Assembly (NCBI GenBank): GCA_964547485.1
Contig: CAZJNU010000002.1
Location: 44,406-108,405, forward strand
From: JACJWR01 sp964547485
Lineage (GTDB): Bacteria > Actinomycetota > Actinomycetes > S36-B12 > UBA10799
Length of the DNA: 64,000 nucleotides
Direction of reading: 5' to 3'
In this document: one piece after another, positions 7,286-15,474 of the stretch
Layout of the letters: every line of letters starts with the position of its first letter
Position numbering within the stretch: the first letter of the stretch is position 1
Position numbers and translations under genes: made by a program
The notes under the pieces: generated by a model
Database searches by the model: none
What the model saw: the letters and a program-made list of their open reading frames with translations, nothing else
Told to the model about the DNA's origin: nothing

Positions 7286-8251
7286 ATGTCCAGATCTTGG
7301 CCGCGTTTCCTGCTCGCAGGCGCCCTGCTGCTTACCGGCTGCGGTGCAGCGGCCACTGGCAATCCAACGAGCGTCAGGTCCGGGTCGGCGGATGCCACCT
7401 CGGCTGGCTGTACCGCAGACACGGCCGCGACCGCTGGCACCTTCGAGGAGACCGTCACGGTGGGCGACAAGCAGCGCCGCTACATCGTGCACGTACCGAC
7501 CGGCTACGTCGCAGACATGCCCACCCCGCTGGTCTTGAGTCTGCACGGCAGCGGCTCCACCGCCGCTCAGCAAATGGCACTCACCGGGATAGCCACATCC
7601 TCCGACAAGCACGGCTTCGTCGTCATCGCCCCTCAGGCAGTTGCCGGCCAATGGCAGTTACCGGCATACAACGGAACGACCGCTGTCACGGCCGAGAGTG
7701 AGTATCTGCGCACAGTGATATCCGAAGTCGACCGGAAGGTCTGCCTGGATCACAGCCGACAGTACGCATCCGGAATGTCCATGGGCTCGATTATGACGTT
7801 CGTACTGGCATGCGCCAAAGAACAGACCTTCGCCGCGTTTGGCGGGGTCGGTGCCACCTTCTACCGACCGGTGTGCGGCCAGTCCCCGCCAGCACCGCTC
7901 ATCTATTTCCACGGCAGCCGAGACACCGTCGTCCCGATCGAGGGAGGCGACGTACGAGGGTTCGGTTTCAGCCCCGTGCAGCAGACCATGGCTGACTGGG
8001 CGGCGCACAACCGATGTGCGCCGACTCCAACCCGGACCCAGATCGGCGAGGCCACCCGCTTCCTCTGGAGCGGTTGTGCCGCCAATGCCGACGTGGACTA
8101 CTACCGGATCGCGGGGGCTGGGCACACCTGGCCGGGGGGCCCGGTCGACGTCGCCAATCTGATCGAACCGACGCTGGGCAAGACCACCCGGGATGTATCC
8201 GCCAACGACCTGATGTGGCAATTCTTCAGCCGCTATCGGCTGCCCAGCTGA
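7286..8251 (+). CDS. Secreted lipoprotein esterase, PHB depolymerase/feruloyl esterase type
   Basis: An alpha/beta hydrolase of the esterase_PHB family (321 residues), likely hydrolysing polyester or acyl-ester substrates outside the cell. I placed the start at ATG 7286 because it gives a compact lipoprotein signal, MSRSWPRF then LLLTGC with the lipidated Cys at residue 19. The reading frame is open to 7268. The oxyanion region SLHGSGST, the nucleophile in GMSMG (S165), D213 in YFHGSRDTVVP and H280 in GAGHTWPG form a complete catalytic set. The membrane-tethered form suggests scavenging of extracellular esters. It resembles mycobacterial LpqC-type proteins, but the substrate is not decided by sequence. 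Confidence 0.88.
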   Translation: MSRSWPRFLLAGALLLTGCGAAATGNPTSVRSGSADATSAGCTADTAATAGTFEETVTVGDKQRRYIVHVPTGYVADMPTPLVLSLHGSGSTAAQQMALTGIATSSDKHGFVVIAPQAVAGQWQLPAYNGTTAVTAESEYLRTVISEVDRKVCLDHSRQYASGMSMGSIMTFVLACAKEQTFAAFGGVGATFYRPVCGQSPPAPLIYFHGSRDTVVPIEGGDVRGFGFSPVQQTMADWAAHNRCAPTPTRTQIGEATRFLWSGCAANADVDYYRIAGAGHTWPGGPVDVANLIEPTLGKTTRDVSANDLMWQFFSRYRLPS

Positions 8252-8297
8252 TCGGGGCGGAGCGGCGTCGCGTCGCGCGGTTGTCGGTGAAAGTCCA

Positions 8298-8309
8298 TAC
8301 GATCGGGGC
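8298..8309 (+). promoter_or_regulatory. Leaderless promoter of the PAP2 phosphatase gene
   Basis: TACGAT (8298-8303) is followed by 6 bases and then ATG 8310. Confidence 0.6.
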
Positions 8310-8996
8310 ATGACCAATCCCACCGCGGCCATCGGCCCTGACCCGATCCCCGACGCCAACGATCTCGGCACAGCACGGCCCACACCAGCAGCAGCCGAGC
8401 CTTCCCCTGGGACGAAGCAGGCCAGCCCGCTGGCCGCGTTGGGACGATTGGATGAACGGATCTACCAGTCACTTGCCGCACCCCTTGGGCCGCCTTTTGA
8501 CCGCGCCCTGAGCCTGCTGACCAATGCCGCGGATCATTCCAAGCTGTCCGTTGCGATGGCCGCCGGGCTCGCACTGCTAGGTGGGACCCGTGGCCGCCGC
8601 GCCGCAGCGACCGGGCTGGTGTCGGTGGCTCTCACCTCCGCGACCGCCAACGCGATTGTGAAACCGCTCGCCCGCCGCCGTCGTCCGGCCAGGAGTGAAC
8701 AGCATCTGGCTCATCCGCCCGCATCCAGCCACCACGTTCCGATGCCAGACTCGCACTCCTTCCCCTCTGGACACACCGCCGCCGCATTCGCGTTCGCGAC
8801 CGGGGTGGCCACCGTCTGGCCGGGCGTGGCGCGGGGTCCGGCCGTGGTGGCGGTGGTCGTCGGCTACTCCCGGGTACACGCCGGTGTGCACTTCCCGGGC
8901 GACGTCGTTCTCGGAGCCCTGTTGGGCTCGGCTATCGCGCTGGCGGTGGGTCGGTCCGCTCGTCAGTTCGGAGTGGGTGCCTCGCCCCGTCACTGA
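8310..8996 (+). CDS. PAP2-family membrane phosphatase
   Basis: A lipid phosphatase of the PAP2 superfamily (228 residues) that would remove phosphate from phosphatidate or prenyl-diphosphate-type lipids at the membrane. All three signature motifs are present: KPLARRRRP in the middle, PSGH, and SRVHAGVHFPGD near the C-terminus, which together supply the catalytic His pair and phosphate-binding residues. Around them are about four to five hydrophobic helices. The first 45 residues are a Pro/Ala-rich cytoplasmic leader. The last 7 bases overlap the end of the convergent PucR-type gene. Confidence 0.9.
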   Translation: MTNPTAAIGPDPIPDANDLGTARPTPAAAEPSPGTKQASPLAALGRLDERIYQSLAAPLGPPFDRALSLLTNAADHSKLSVAMAAGLALLGGTRGRRAAATGLVSVALTSATANAIVKPLARRRRPARSEQHLAHPPASSHHVPMPDSHSFPSGHTAAAFAFATGVATVWPGVARGPAVVAVVVGYSRVHAGVHFPGDVVLGALLGSAIALAVGRSARQFGVGASPRH

Positions 8997-10192
8997 AGAT
9001 GGACCCCCCGCCCCAGCAGCGCGAGGCGCAGCGCCAGCCGGTCACGCGGATTCGACAGCGAGCTGCCCAGCGCCGCGCGCAACTGGGCCATTCGGTAGCT
9101 GACCGTCTGCGGATGGACAACCAGCGCCGCAGCTACAGCCGAACGGTCGCCGTCATGACCCAGCCACGCAGAAAGAGTCTCCTCCAGCGTGCGGCGTCGT
9201 TCCCTCGGCAAGGAATCCAGCGGACGCAGGATTCGCTCAGCCAATTCCGCCAACAGGGCGGGATCGGCCGCAACAACCATCTCCGCGAGATGATCGTTAG
9301 CCACCACAACCGGCTCGGCGGCCACCACCCCATCGATTACCAGCCGATGTAACCGGCGCGCATGTGCCAACGAGACTGCCGCCTCCGAGGGTCCCCTGAC
9401 AGTGCCGACGTAGACCCCCGTCTTCGGTGCGGAGGCCACCAACGCCGCCCGGCGGCCCGGCCCCGAGGGATCCGGTACCACTGCAATCACCTCGGCCCCG
9501 CGCTCCAACACCAGCACGTCTGCGGGGGCAGCAGGCAGCGGACGACCGGATCCGGCCGCACCGGGCACCACAGCGACTGCGAGTTTCGAGGGGAACACCC
9601 AGCCCGCCTCGTCTGCCAGCCGCCGCACGGCCTCCAGGTCGGTCGCCGCGAGGCCGTCGACAAGTGCCTCCGCCAGTCTCCGTCTGACGACATCCCGGTA
9701 GCCGGCCTGCGCGGCCTGCTCAGACACGTAGCCGGCCACGGTGACGGCCGAGAGTTCATCGATATACACGAAGATTGCCTCCGCCAGCGAGACCAGATCA
9801 GCAGTCTCGATACCGCCGGCGGTGGCAGCGGCCGACATCTGCTCCCAAGCGACTCGGGCACCGGTGCGATAGGCGCCCAATAGCGCCTCCAGGGTTCTGC
9901 CGGCGGCACGTTCACCGGCGCCGATCCGGCGGTACACCTCTGCCGCCCGGTCATCCAGCGCTACTTCGTCGCTGCCGAGCAGATCGAGGAGGCGCCGAAA
10001 GGCCGTCTCCACCCCGCGCAGCAGTACCGGGCCCATCGGCCCAGCCATACTCCCCCGATAACCCGGCACCTCCGCCTCGATAGCGTCGATCGCGGCCTCG
10101 ATGGTCTTAGGCAGCACCGGGATCAGCAGCGGCCCAAGAGTCGGATCCAAGGCGGACCAAGGGCGGCGTGGCCCTTGCGAGCCTTCCATCAT
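8990..10192 (-). CDS. PucR/CdaR-type transcriptional regulator
   Basis: A 400-residue regulator. The C-terminal 60 residues form the PucR helix-turn-helix (HTH_30), seen as AWLGHDGDRSAVAAALVVHPQTVSYRM. The middle part (about residues 150-300) matches the GGDEF-like central domain that usually accompanies it. The N-terminal 130 residues are helical and probably sense a ligand. Targets are unknown, but the divergent HAD/lipase operon starts 85 bases away and is the obvious candidate. Start: ATG 10192 has GAGGTG about 6 bases before it. Confidence 0.87.
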   Translation of the reverse strand: MMEGSQGPRRPWSALDPTLGPLLIPVLPKTIEAAIDAIEAEVPGYRGSMAGPMGPVLLRGVETAFRRLLDLLGSDEVALDDRAAEVYRRIGAGERAAGRTLEALLGAYRTGARVAWEQMSAAATAGGIETADLVSLAEAIFVYIDELSAVTVAGYVSEQAAQAGYRDVVRRRLAEALVDGLAATDLEAVRRLADEAGWVFPSKLAVAVVPGAAGSGRPLPAAPADVLVLERGAEVIAVVPDPSGPGRRAALVASAPKTGVYVGTVRGPSEAAVSLAHARRLHRLVIDGVVAAEPVVVANDHLAEMVVAADPALLAELAERILRPLDSLPRERRRTLEETLSAWLGHDGDRSAVAAALVVHPQTVSYRMAQLRAALGSSLSNPRDRLALRLALLGRGVHLQ

Positions 10193-10277
10193 TTATCACC
10201 TCGTGCTAGATAGTCGCACGGTTTTCTGTTCCGAGCCCCCGTAACCCCGCATCGAGCTATCCGCCACGCTTAGAGGT
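10193..10277. promoter_or_regulatory. Divergent promoter region between the PucR-type regulator and the HAD/lipase operon
   Basis: Eighty-five bases separate the two divergent starts. A small imperfect dyad GTGC...GCAC (about 10203-10219) surrounds TATCTA on the minus strand, which could be the regulator's -10. On the plus strand TATCCG lies about 15 bases before ATG 10278. This is a plausible operator site; no classical -35 box is visible. Confidence 0.35.
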
Positions 10278-11210
10278 ATGACTCAAGACAATCGAAACAT
10301 CCCGCGACTCGACGGCGCCAGGGACAACACCATCGCTGCCTTCTTTGACCTGGATGGCACGCTGATCCCTGGCTCGGCCAACATCCCATTGGCCAAGGCA
10401 GCCTTCCGAGCCGGAATGATGACGCCGAAGGAGCTCGCCAAGGATCTGCGCAACGGAGTGTCGTTCATTCTCAAGGGCGCAACTGACGAACGGTCCGAAC
10501 AGGTGCGCGATCGGATTCTGGCTGCAGTGGAGGGCTATCCGGCAGCGCAGGTGGAGGCTTTGGCGGATACCTTCATGGCGGCGTTGGTCGACTCCGTCGA
10601 ACCGACGATGCAGCAGGTGCTCGATGAGCACGCGGATCGCCACGAAGACCGGATCGTGCTGTCGGCCAGCCCGACCGAGATCGTGTCGAGGTTCGCGTCG
10701 GAGGTCGGCCTGGAGCATGGCACCGGAACCACCTCCGAGCGCGATGCCGACGGCGTCTATACCGGCCGACTGGTCGGACCCTTCTGCTACCGCGAAGGCA
10801 AGGTGGCGGTGATGAGGCAGTTGGCCGCCGAATATGGCTACGACCTGACGAAGAGCTACGCCTACTCCGATTCCGTCAGCGATCTGCCGATGTTGGCCGC
10901 CGTCGGCCATCCGGTGGCCGTCAACCCAGAGCCGGCATTGCGGGATCTCGCCACCGAGCGCGGCTGGCCGATCATCGAAACCTCCGCCACCCCGCGCGCC
11001 AGGTTGACCTCTTTCTCAGGGATCACCCGGCTGGCCCGGACGGTCGCGGCCGGCACCGTCTCGGGGACGGCGTCGGTGACCGCCGCCGCATTCACCGCTG
11101 CCGCCGGCAGCGTCCGCCGGGCCGCCCGGACCGGCCGTCAGTTCGCTATCAAGGGCGCCCCTGGAACGACCAGCAAGCGGTTGTCCTTGAGCGAGGCCCA
11201 TCATGGCTGA
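10278..11210 (+). CDS. HAD-IB family phosphatase with Ala-rich C-terminal tail
   Basis: A 310-residue HAD superfamily hydrolase of the IB subfamily (SerB-like). Motif I is AFFDLDGTLIP (nucleophile near residue 24) and the C-terminal acidic motif is YSDSVSDLPML. The core ends at about residue 235. The last 75 residues are an Ala/Thr/Ser-rich helix-prone tail with spaced arginines, not part of the HAD fold. HAD-IB proteins act on phosphoserine or lysophospholipid-type substrates, and the partner gene suggests lipids here. The next gene overlaps by 8 bases, so the two are translationally coupled. Confidence 0.85.
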   Translation: MTQDNRNIPRLDGARDNTIAAFFDLDGTLIPGSANIPLAKAAFRAGMMTPKELAKDLRNGVSFILKGATDERSEQVRDRILAAVEGYPAAQVEALADTFMAALVDSVEPTMQQVLDEHADRHEDRIVLSASPTEIVSRFASEVGLEHGTGTTSERDADGVYTGRLVGPFCYREGKVAVMRQLAAEYGYDLTKSYAYSDSVSDLPMLAAVGHPVAVNPEPALRDLATERGWPIIETSATPRARLTSFSGITRLARTVAAGTVSGTASVTAAAFTAAAGSVRRAARTGRQFAIKGAPGTTSKRLSLSEAHHG

Positions 11211-12486
11211 GGAATCCCCGCCCCAAAAGGCGACCGCAGCCTTCGATCGCCGACCGCCACACCAAGGCGCTGCCGCCGCGCGTGCCACCGCTGCTGCCGT
11301 TTCGGAGGTTTCGACCACGGTCGAACGGATGCAACGCGCGGTCTTCGCTCGGGTCCGCCGCAGCAGCACAGCCGTCTCGACTGCTGTGCCGGCCGCCAGC
11401 CCGGTCGGCACCACGACAGCCGGCATCGTTGACCTGCTGGAGGCATCCGCTGCACTGACCCATTCCGCAGTGCGACTGACCGGGTCCGCGGTCGCGGCTG
11501 GAGTCGGCGCCGGGCTGCGGGCAAAGACACCGGCTGGCACGCTTGACGAGTCGCCGCGCGGGGCCGCGACGCTCGCCGGTATCAGTGCGGCCTTTGGCGA
11601 CCACCTATCTTCATCGACGGGCACGATCGCGCTGACCACGCCGATGTCCGTCCGCAACCAGGGGCGAACCGTACCGGTGACGACCGCGGCACTTCGGCAG
11701 TCCTACCCCACCGCTGGAACCGGTGTGGCCGTCTTCGTGCACGGGTTGGCTGCGACCGAACTCGTGTGGGGCGAGCACTATCCGGCAGCCGTGGAACCGC
11801 TGACCGCTGTCATGCTGCGCTTCAACACTGGGGTGTCCGTCGAGGCAAACGGCGTCGCCCTCAACCAGTTGTTGGCGGCGCTGGTCGACCAATGGCCGGT
11901 GCCGGTGGAACGCATCGTGTTGATCGGCCACTCGATGGGCGGGCTAGTGATCCGATCAGGCATCGCTGCAGGACAGGCCGGCGAAGAGGCCTGGCTTGCC
12001 GAACTCACCGACGTGGTGACGCTGGCAACGCCACATCGGGGTGCACCGATGGAGAAGGTCGCCAGCACCGCGATTCGGGCATTGCGGTTGGACGCGGTCG
12101 CGTCGCCGCTGGCAGACCTGTTCAACCGTCGGAGTCGTGGCATCAAGGACTTGCGGTTCGGCGCGGTCCATCCCGACGACTGGGGCGGGCTGGATCCAGA
12201 CGATGTGCTGCATGACACCACCTCGCCGCATCCGTTGCCCGCCGGTGTCGACCACCATGGCGTGGTCGCGACCTTGGCCGCAGATCCTGGCGGACTTTCC
12301 GCACATACATTGGGCGACGGCTTGGTTAGACCCGCGAGTGCCGCCTTCACGCCGGGGGAAGTGCACCGGACGCTCGTCCATATCCCCGCCGCCGGCCACA
12401 ACAGACTGCTCGACCATCCCGACGTCGCGGCGCTGCTCCACGATGTGGCCGTGGCCGGTGGCAACCGGACGGAACAACGACCCTGA
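11203..12486 (+). CDS. Alpha/beta hydrolase (lipase/esterase) with Ala-rich N-terminal region
   Basis: A 427-residue serine hydrolase. The oxyanion-hole segment is VAVFVHGLAATE, the nucleophile elbow is GHSMGG, and a C-terminal PAAGHNRLLDHPDV supplies the catalytic His. The catalytic domain starts only at about residue 165. The first 110 residues are an Ala/Thr/Val-rich amphipathic helical region without a signal peptide, echoing the tail of the HAD protein encoded just upstream. This could bind a lipid surface or pair the two proteins. The start ATG 11203 overlaps the upstream stop by 8 bases, which indicates coupling. The substrate is unresolved. Confidence 0.85.
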   Translation: MAEESPPQKATAAFDRRPPHQGAAAARATAAAVSEVSTTVERMQRAVFARVRRSSTAVSTAVPAASPVGTTTAGIVDLLEASAALTHSAVRLTGSAVAAGVGAGLRAKTPAGTLDESPRGAATLAGISAAFGDHLSSSTGTIALTTPMSVRNQGRTVPVTTAALRQSYPTAGTGVAVFVHGLAATELVWGEHYPAAVEPLTAVMLRFNTGVSVEANGVALNQLLAALVDQWPVPVERIVLIGHSMGGLVIRSGIAAGQAGEEAWLAELTDVVTLATPHRGAPMEKVASTAIRALRLDAVASPLADLFNRRSRGIKDLRFGAVHPDDWGGLDPDDVLHDTTSPHPLPAGVDHHGVVATLAADPGGLSAHTLGDGLVRPASAAFTPGEVHRTLVHIPAAGHNRLLDHPDVAALLHDVAVAGGNRTEQRP

Positions 12487-12490
12487 CCGG

Positions 12491-12521
12491 ATAGTCGATC
12501 GGCGCCTGCTTTCCCGACTAT
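12491..12521. promoter_or_regulatory. Inverted repeat before the permease-transsulfuration operon
   Basis: ATAGTCG (12491-12497) and CGACTAT (12515-12521) form a seven-base inverted repeat with a 17-base spacer, midway between the lipase stop and the permease start. There is no T-run, so an operator is as likely as a terminator. A weak -10-like CAGGCT follows shortly before ATG 12541. Confidence 0.3.
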
Positions 12522-12540
12522 TCATGTCAGGCTTGCCCGC

Positions 12541-14001
12541 ATGGCCAATACGCGGACCGATTCCGGCGGGTCGAGCTGGCGGGAGAAATGGCAGCAGCTG
12601 ACCCGGACAAGCGCCGGGGCCCCCGACGAGGCACTCCACCTGGATCGATCGCTGAGCACCTTTGCGGTGTTGCTGCTCGCGGTCGGCTCCGTCATCGGCA
12701 CCGGGATTTTCGTGATCCTCGGGGTGGTGATCCCGATAGCCGGGCCCGCGGTGGTGCTGTCGTTCATCCTGGCCGGTTTCGCCTGCCTGCTATCAGGTCT
12801 CTCCTATGCCGAGATCGCAAGTTCCCTTCCGAGTTCGGGTTCGGTCTACTCCTATGCCTACGCAAGCGTCGGTGAGCTCGTCGCGTGGATCGTCGGCTGG
12901 TGCCTCATCCTGGAGTACGGCGTCGGTGTCGCGGCCGTCTCCGTCGGTTGGAGCGAGTACCTCAACGAGGGCCTGCAACAAGCGTTCGGCGTCACCGTGC
13001 CGGCCGCCTTGTCCTACTCCCCCGCCTCGGGCGGGATCATCAACCTGCCCGCGGTCGTGCTCGTGCTCGGGATGGCCGCCGTCGTTTCGATCGGGGTGAA
13101 GGAATCGGCTCGAGTGAACGCGGCACTGGTGCTGACAAAACTGGTGTTGATCGTGGTCTTCCTTGGCATCGCCTTCATGGGCTTCAACTCCGCCAACCTG
13201 CACCCGTTCCTGCCGTTGGGGGTTGCCGGCGTGCTAGCGGCGGCCGGCAAACTCGTCTTCGCCTACGCCGGTTTTGACGCCGCTGCGGTCGCCGGCGCCG
13301 AGTCCAAGAACCCCCGGAAGGCCATCCCGATCGCGATCGTCGGGGCGCTCACTCTGATCACAGTCATCTACACCCTGGTCGGACTGGCTGCCGTCGGCGC
13401 CTGGCCCTGGCAGCAGTTTGAGGGCGCCGGCGGAGAGGCGGCCTTGGCGAAGATCGTGCAGGACGTCTCCGGTCAGGCCTGGACCAGCGAAATCATCTCG
13501 GTGGGCGCGATCATCGCGATCATCAGCGTGGTGCTGGCCCTGCTCTACACCCTGTCGCGGATCATCTTCACGATGAGTCGCGACGGCCTGCTGCCCAAAC
13601 GGTTCGGCTCCATCTCGCCTCGGACGCGGACACCGACCTTCGCCACCTGGTCGCTGGCCGGCGTGCTGGCCTTACTCGCCGCCTTCATCCCGCTGGACGA
13701 TCTGGCCGCGGCCATCAGCCTCGGCACGCTGGTCGCGTTCAGCATCGTCAGCATCGCCGTGCTGGTCCTGCGTCGCACCCGCCCGGACCTGCCCCGGTTG
13801 TTCCGGGTCCCCGGCGGCCCGGTCATCCCGGTCATCGCGGTGGTGATCAATCTCGTGCTGATGTTGTCGCTACCGATGGCTACCTGGATAGTCTTCGTTG
13901 TCTGGCTGGTGATCGGACTTGCGATCTACTACTTCTACAGTCGGCACCGCTCGATCATCGGACCGGGCAGAGCGACCTCGACGAGCGGAGAGCCCGGATG
14001 A
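12541..14001 (+). CDS. APC superfamily amino acid permease
   Basis: A 486-residue secondary transporter with 12 predicted membrane helices. After a 38-residue hydrophilic N-terminus, helix 1 carries the characteristic VIGTGIFVILG unwinding motif of amino acid/polyamine/organocation permeases. The CAT-like motif ESKNPRKAIPIAI lies in the middle, between helices 6 and 7. The substrate is probably an amino acid. Because its stop overlaps the cystathionine beta-synthase start (ATGA), a sulfur amino acid or serine is a reasonable guess, but sequence alone does not show it. Confidence 0.9.
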   Translation: MANTRTDSGGSSWREKWQQLTRTSAGAPDEALHLDRSLSTFAVLLLAVGSVIGTGIFVILGVVIPIAGPAVVLSFILAGFACLLSGLSYAEIASSLPSSGSVYSYAYASVGELVAWIVGWCLILEYGVGVAAVSVGWSEYLNEGLQQAFGVTVPAALSYSPASGGIINLPAVVLVLGMAAVVSIGVKESARVNAALVLTKLVLIVVFLGIAFMGFNSANLHPFLPLGVAGVLAAAGKLVFAYAGFDAAAVAGAESKNPRKAIPIAIVGALTLITVIYTLVGLAAVGAWPWQQFEGAGGEAALAKIVQDVSGQAWTSEIISVGAIIAIISVVLALLYTLSRIIFTMSRDGLLPKRFGSISPRTRTPTFATWSLAGVLALLAAFIPLDDLAAAISLGTLVAFSIVSIAVLVLRRTRPDLPRLFRVPGGPVIPVIAVVINLVLMLSLPMATWIVFVVWLVIGLAIYYFYSRHRSIIGPGRATSTSGEPG

Positions 14002-15434
14002 CCACGAACCACTCACCGGATGCGTCGGCACCGGGTCCGCCGTGGCTGGGTCCGCTGCCGGAACAGCCGCAGATCTACGACAGCATGCTTGAACTGATCG
14101 GCAACACCCCGCTGGTCCGGCTGCACGGCCTGGCCCCGGGGACGGGGGCGGACTTGGTAGCCAAGGTGGAGTACTTCAACCCGGGTGGCTCAGTCAAGGA
14201 CAGAATCGCGGTCCGGATGATCGATGCCGCCGAACGGGATGGTCTGCTGGTCCCCGGCGGAACCATAGTCGAGCCGACCAGCGGCAATACCGGCGTCGGA
14301 CTGGCCATGGTCGCCCAACAGCGCGGCTACTCGACCATCTTCGTCTGCCCGGACAAAGTGAGCCCGGACAAGATCGCCACTTTGCGGGCCTATGGCGCCG
14401 AAGTCGTCGTCTGCCCCACCGCGGTGCCACCTGAGGACCCACGGTCGTACTACCAAGTCAGCGACAGACTGGCCCGGGAAACCCCGAAGGCGTGGAAACC
14501 GGACCAGTATTCCAACCCGAACAACCCCGAATCGCACTACCTCGGCACCGGCCCGGAGATCTGGCACCAGACGGCAGGTCGGATCACACATTTCGTCGCA
14601 GGAGTCGGGACTGGTGGCACCATCACCGGGGTGGGCCGATACCTGAAAGAGGTGAGCCAGGGACGAGTGAAGGTGATCGGCGCGGATCCGGCGGGATCGG
14701 TCTACTCCGGTGGGAGTGGGCGACCCTACCTGGTGGAGGGTGTGGGCGAGGATTTCTGGCCGACCACCTATGACCCTGCCATCTGCGACGACGTCGTGAT
14801 GGTCAGCGACCGGGAGGCCTTCACGATCACCCGTCGGCTGGCCAGGGAGGAAGGGATGTTGGTGGGCGGTTCCTGCGGGCTCGCGGTGGCCGCCGCGATG
14901 AAAGTGGCCGCTGCGGCCTCAGCTGATGACCTCGTCGTGGTGCTACTGCCCGATTCCGGCCGCGGCTACCTGTCGAAGGTGTTCAACAACGAATGGTTGT
15001 CCTCGTTCGGGTTCCTTGCATCGGCCCGCACCGAGCACACCGCGGAGGAAGTGCTGGCCGCCCGGGTCGGACAGATCCCCTCCTTCATTCACCTGCACCC
15101 GACCGAGGCCGTGCGAGACGCGGTGGACCTCTTCAACGAATACGACGTCTCACAGGTCCCGGTGGTGACGTCGGAACCACCGGTGCTGGTGTCGGAGATG
15201 GTTGGCTCGGTGTCGGAGCGGGAACTGCTGGAGGTGCTGTTTCGCGGGGAGGCGAGTCTCTCGGACCCGGTCGGGCGACATATGGGCCCCCCGATGCCGA
15301 CTATCGGCGCGGGGGAATCCGTGGACGCCGTGGTGAGCGGGCTCGGAACAGCCGATGCGCTGGTGGTTCTCGCCGACGGACGACCAATCGGTGTTCTCAC
15401 CCGCCAGGATCTGCTCAGCTTCGTCGCCCGTTGA
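13998..15434 (+). CDS. Cystathionine beta-synthase
   Basis: A PLP enzyme (478 residues) that joins serine and homocysteine to cystathionine in the reverse transsulfuration route. The Schiff-base lysine is K67 in NPGGSVKDR, the phosphate or substrate loop is EPTSGNTG (92-99), and a Gly-rich loop GVGTGGTITGVG binds the cofactor phosphate. Residues about 345-478 form two CBS domains, the regulatory module that separates this enzyme from cysteine synthase. The start overlaps the permease stop by four bases (ATGA), so the genes are translationally coupled. A cystathionine gamma-synthase/lyase-type gene follows after 40 bases. Confidence 0.93.
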   Translation: MTTNHSPDASAPGPPWLGPLPEQPQIYDSMLELIGNTPLVRLHGLAPGTGADLVAKVEYFNPGGSVKDRIAVRMIDAAERDGLLVPGGTIVEPTSGNTGVGLAMVAQQRGYSTIFVCPDKVSPDKIATLRAYGAEVVVCPTAVPPEDPRSYYQVSDRLARETPKAWKPDQYSNPNNPESHYLGTGPEIWHQTAGRITHFVAGVGTGGTITGVGRYLKEVSQGRVKVIGADPAGSVYSGGSGRPYLVEGVGEDFWPTTYDPAICDDVVMVSDREAFTITRRLAREEGMLVGGSCGLAVAAAMKVAAAASADDLVVVLLPDSGRGYLSKVFNNEWLSSFGFLASARTEHTAEEVLAARVGQIPSFIHLHPTEAVRDAVDLFNEYDVSQVPVVTSEPPVLVSEMVGSVSERELLEVLFRGEASLSDPVGRHMGPPMPTIGAGESVDAVVSGLGTADALVVLADGRPIGVLTRQDLLSFVAR

Positions 15435-15474
15435 TGCCGAGCCACCCGATCGTGCCGCCACCGCAGGAGGACTC

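Noticed and set aside
15355..15474. Longer N-terminus for the cystathionine gamma-synthase/lyase-type enzyme
   Set aside because: It would overlap the CBS C-terminus and lacks homology; AGGAGG at the right distance fixes ATG 15475.
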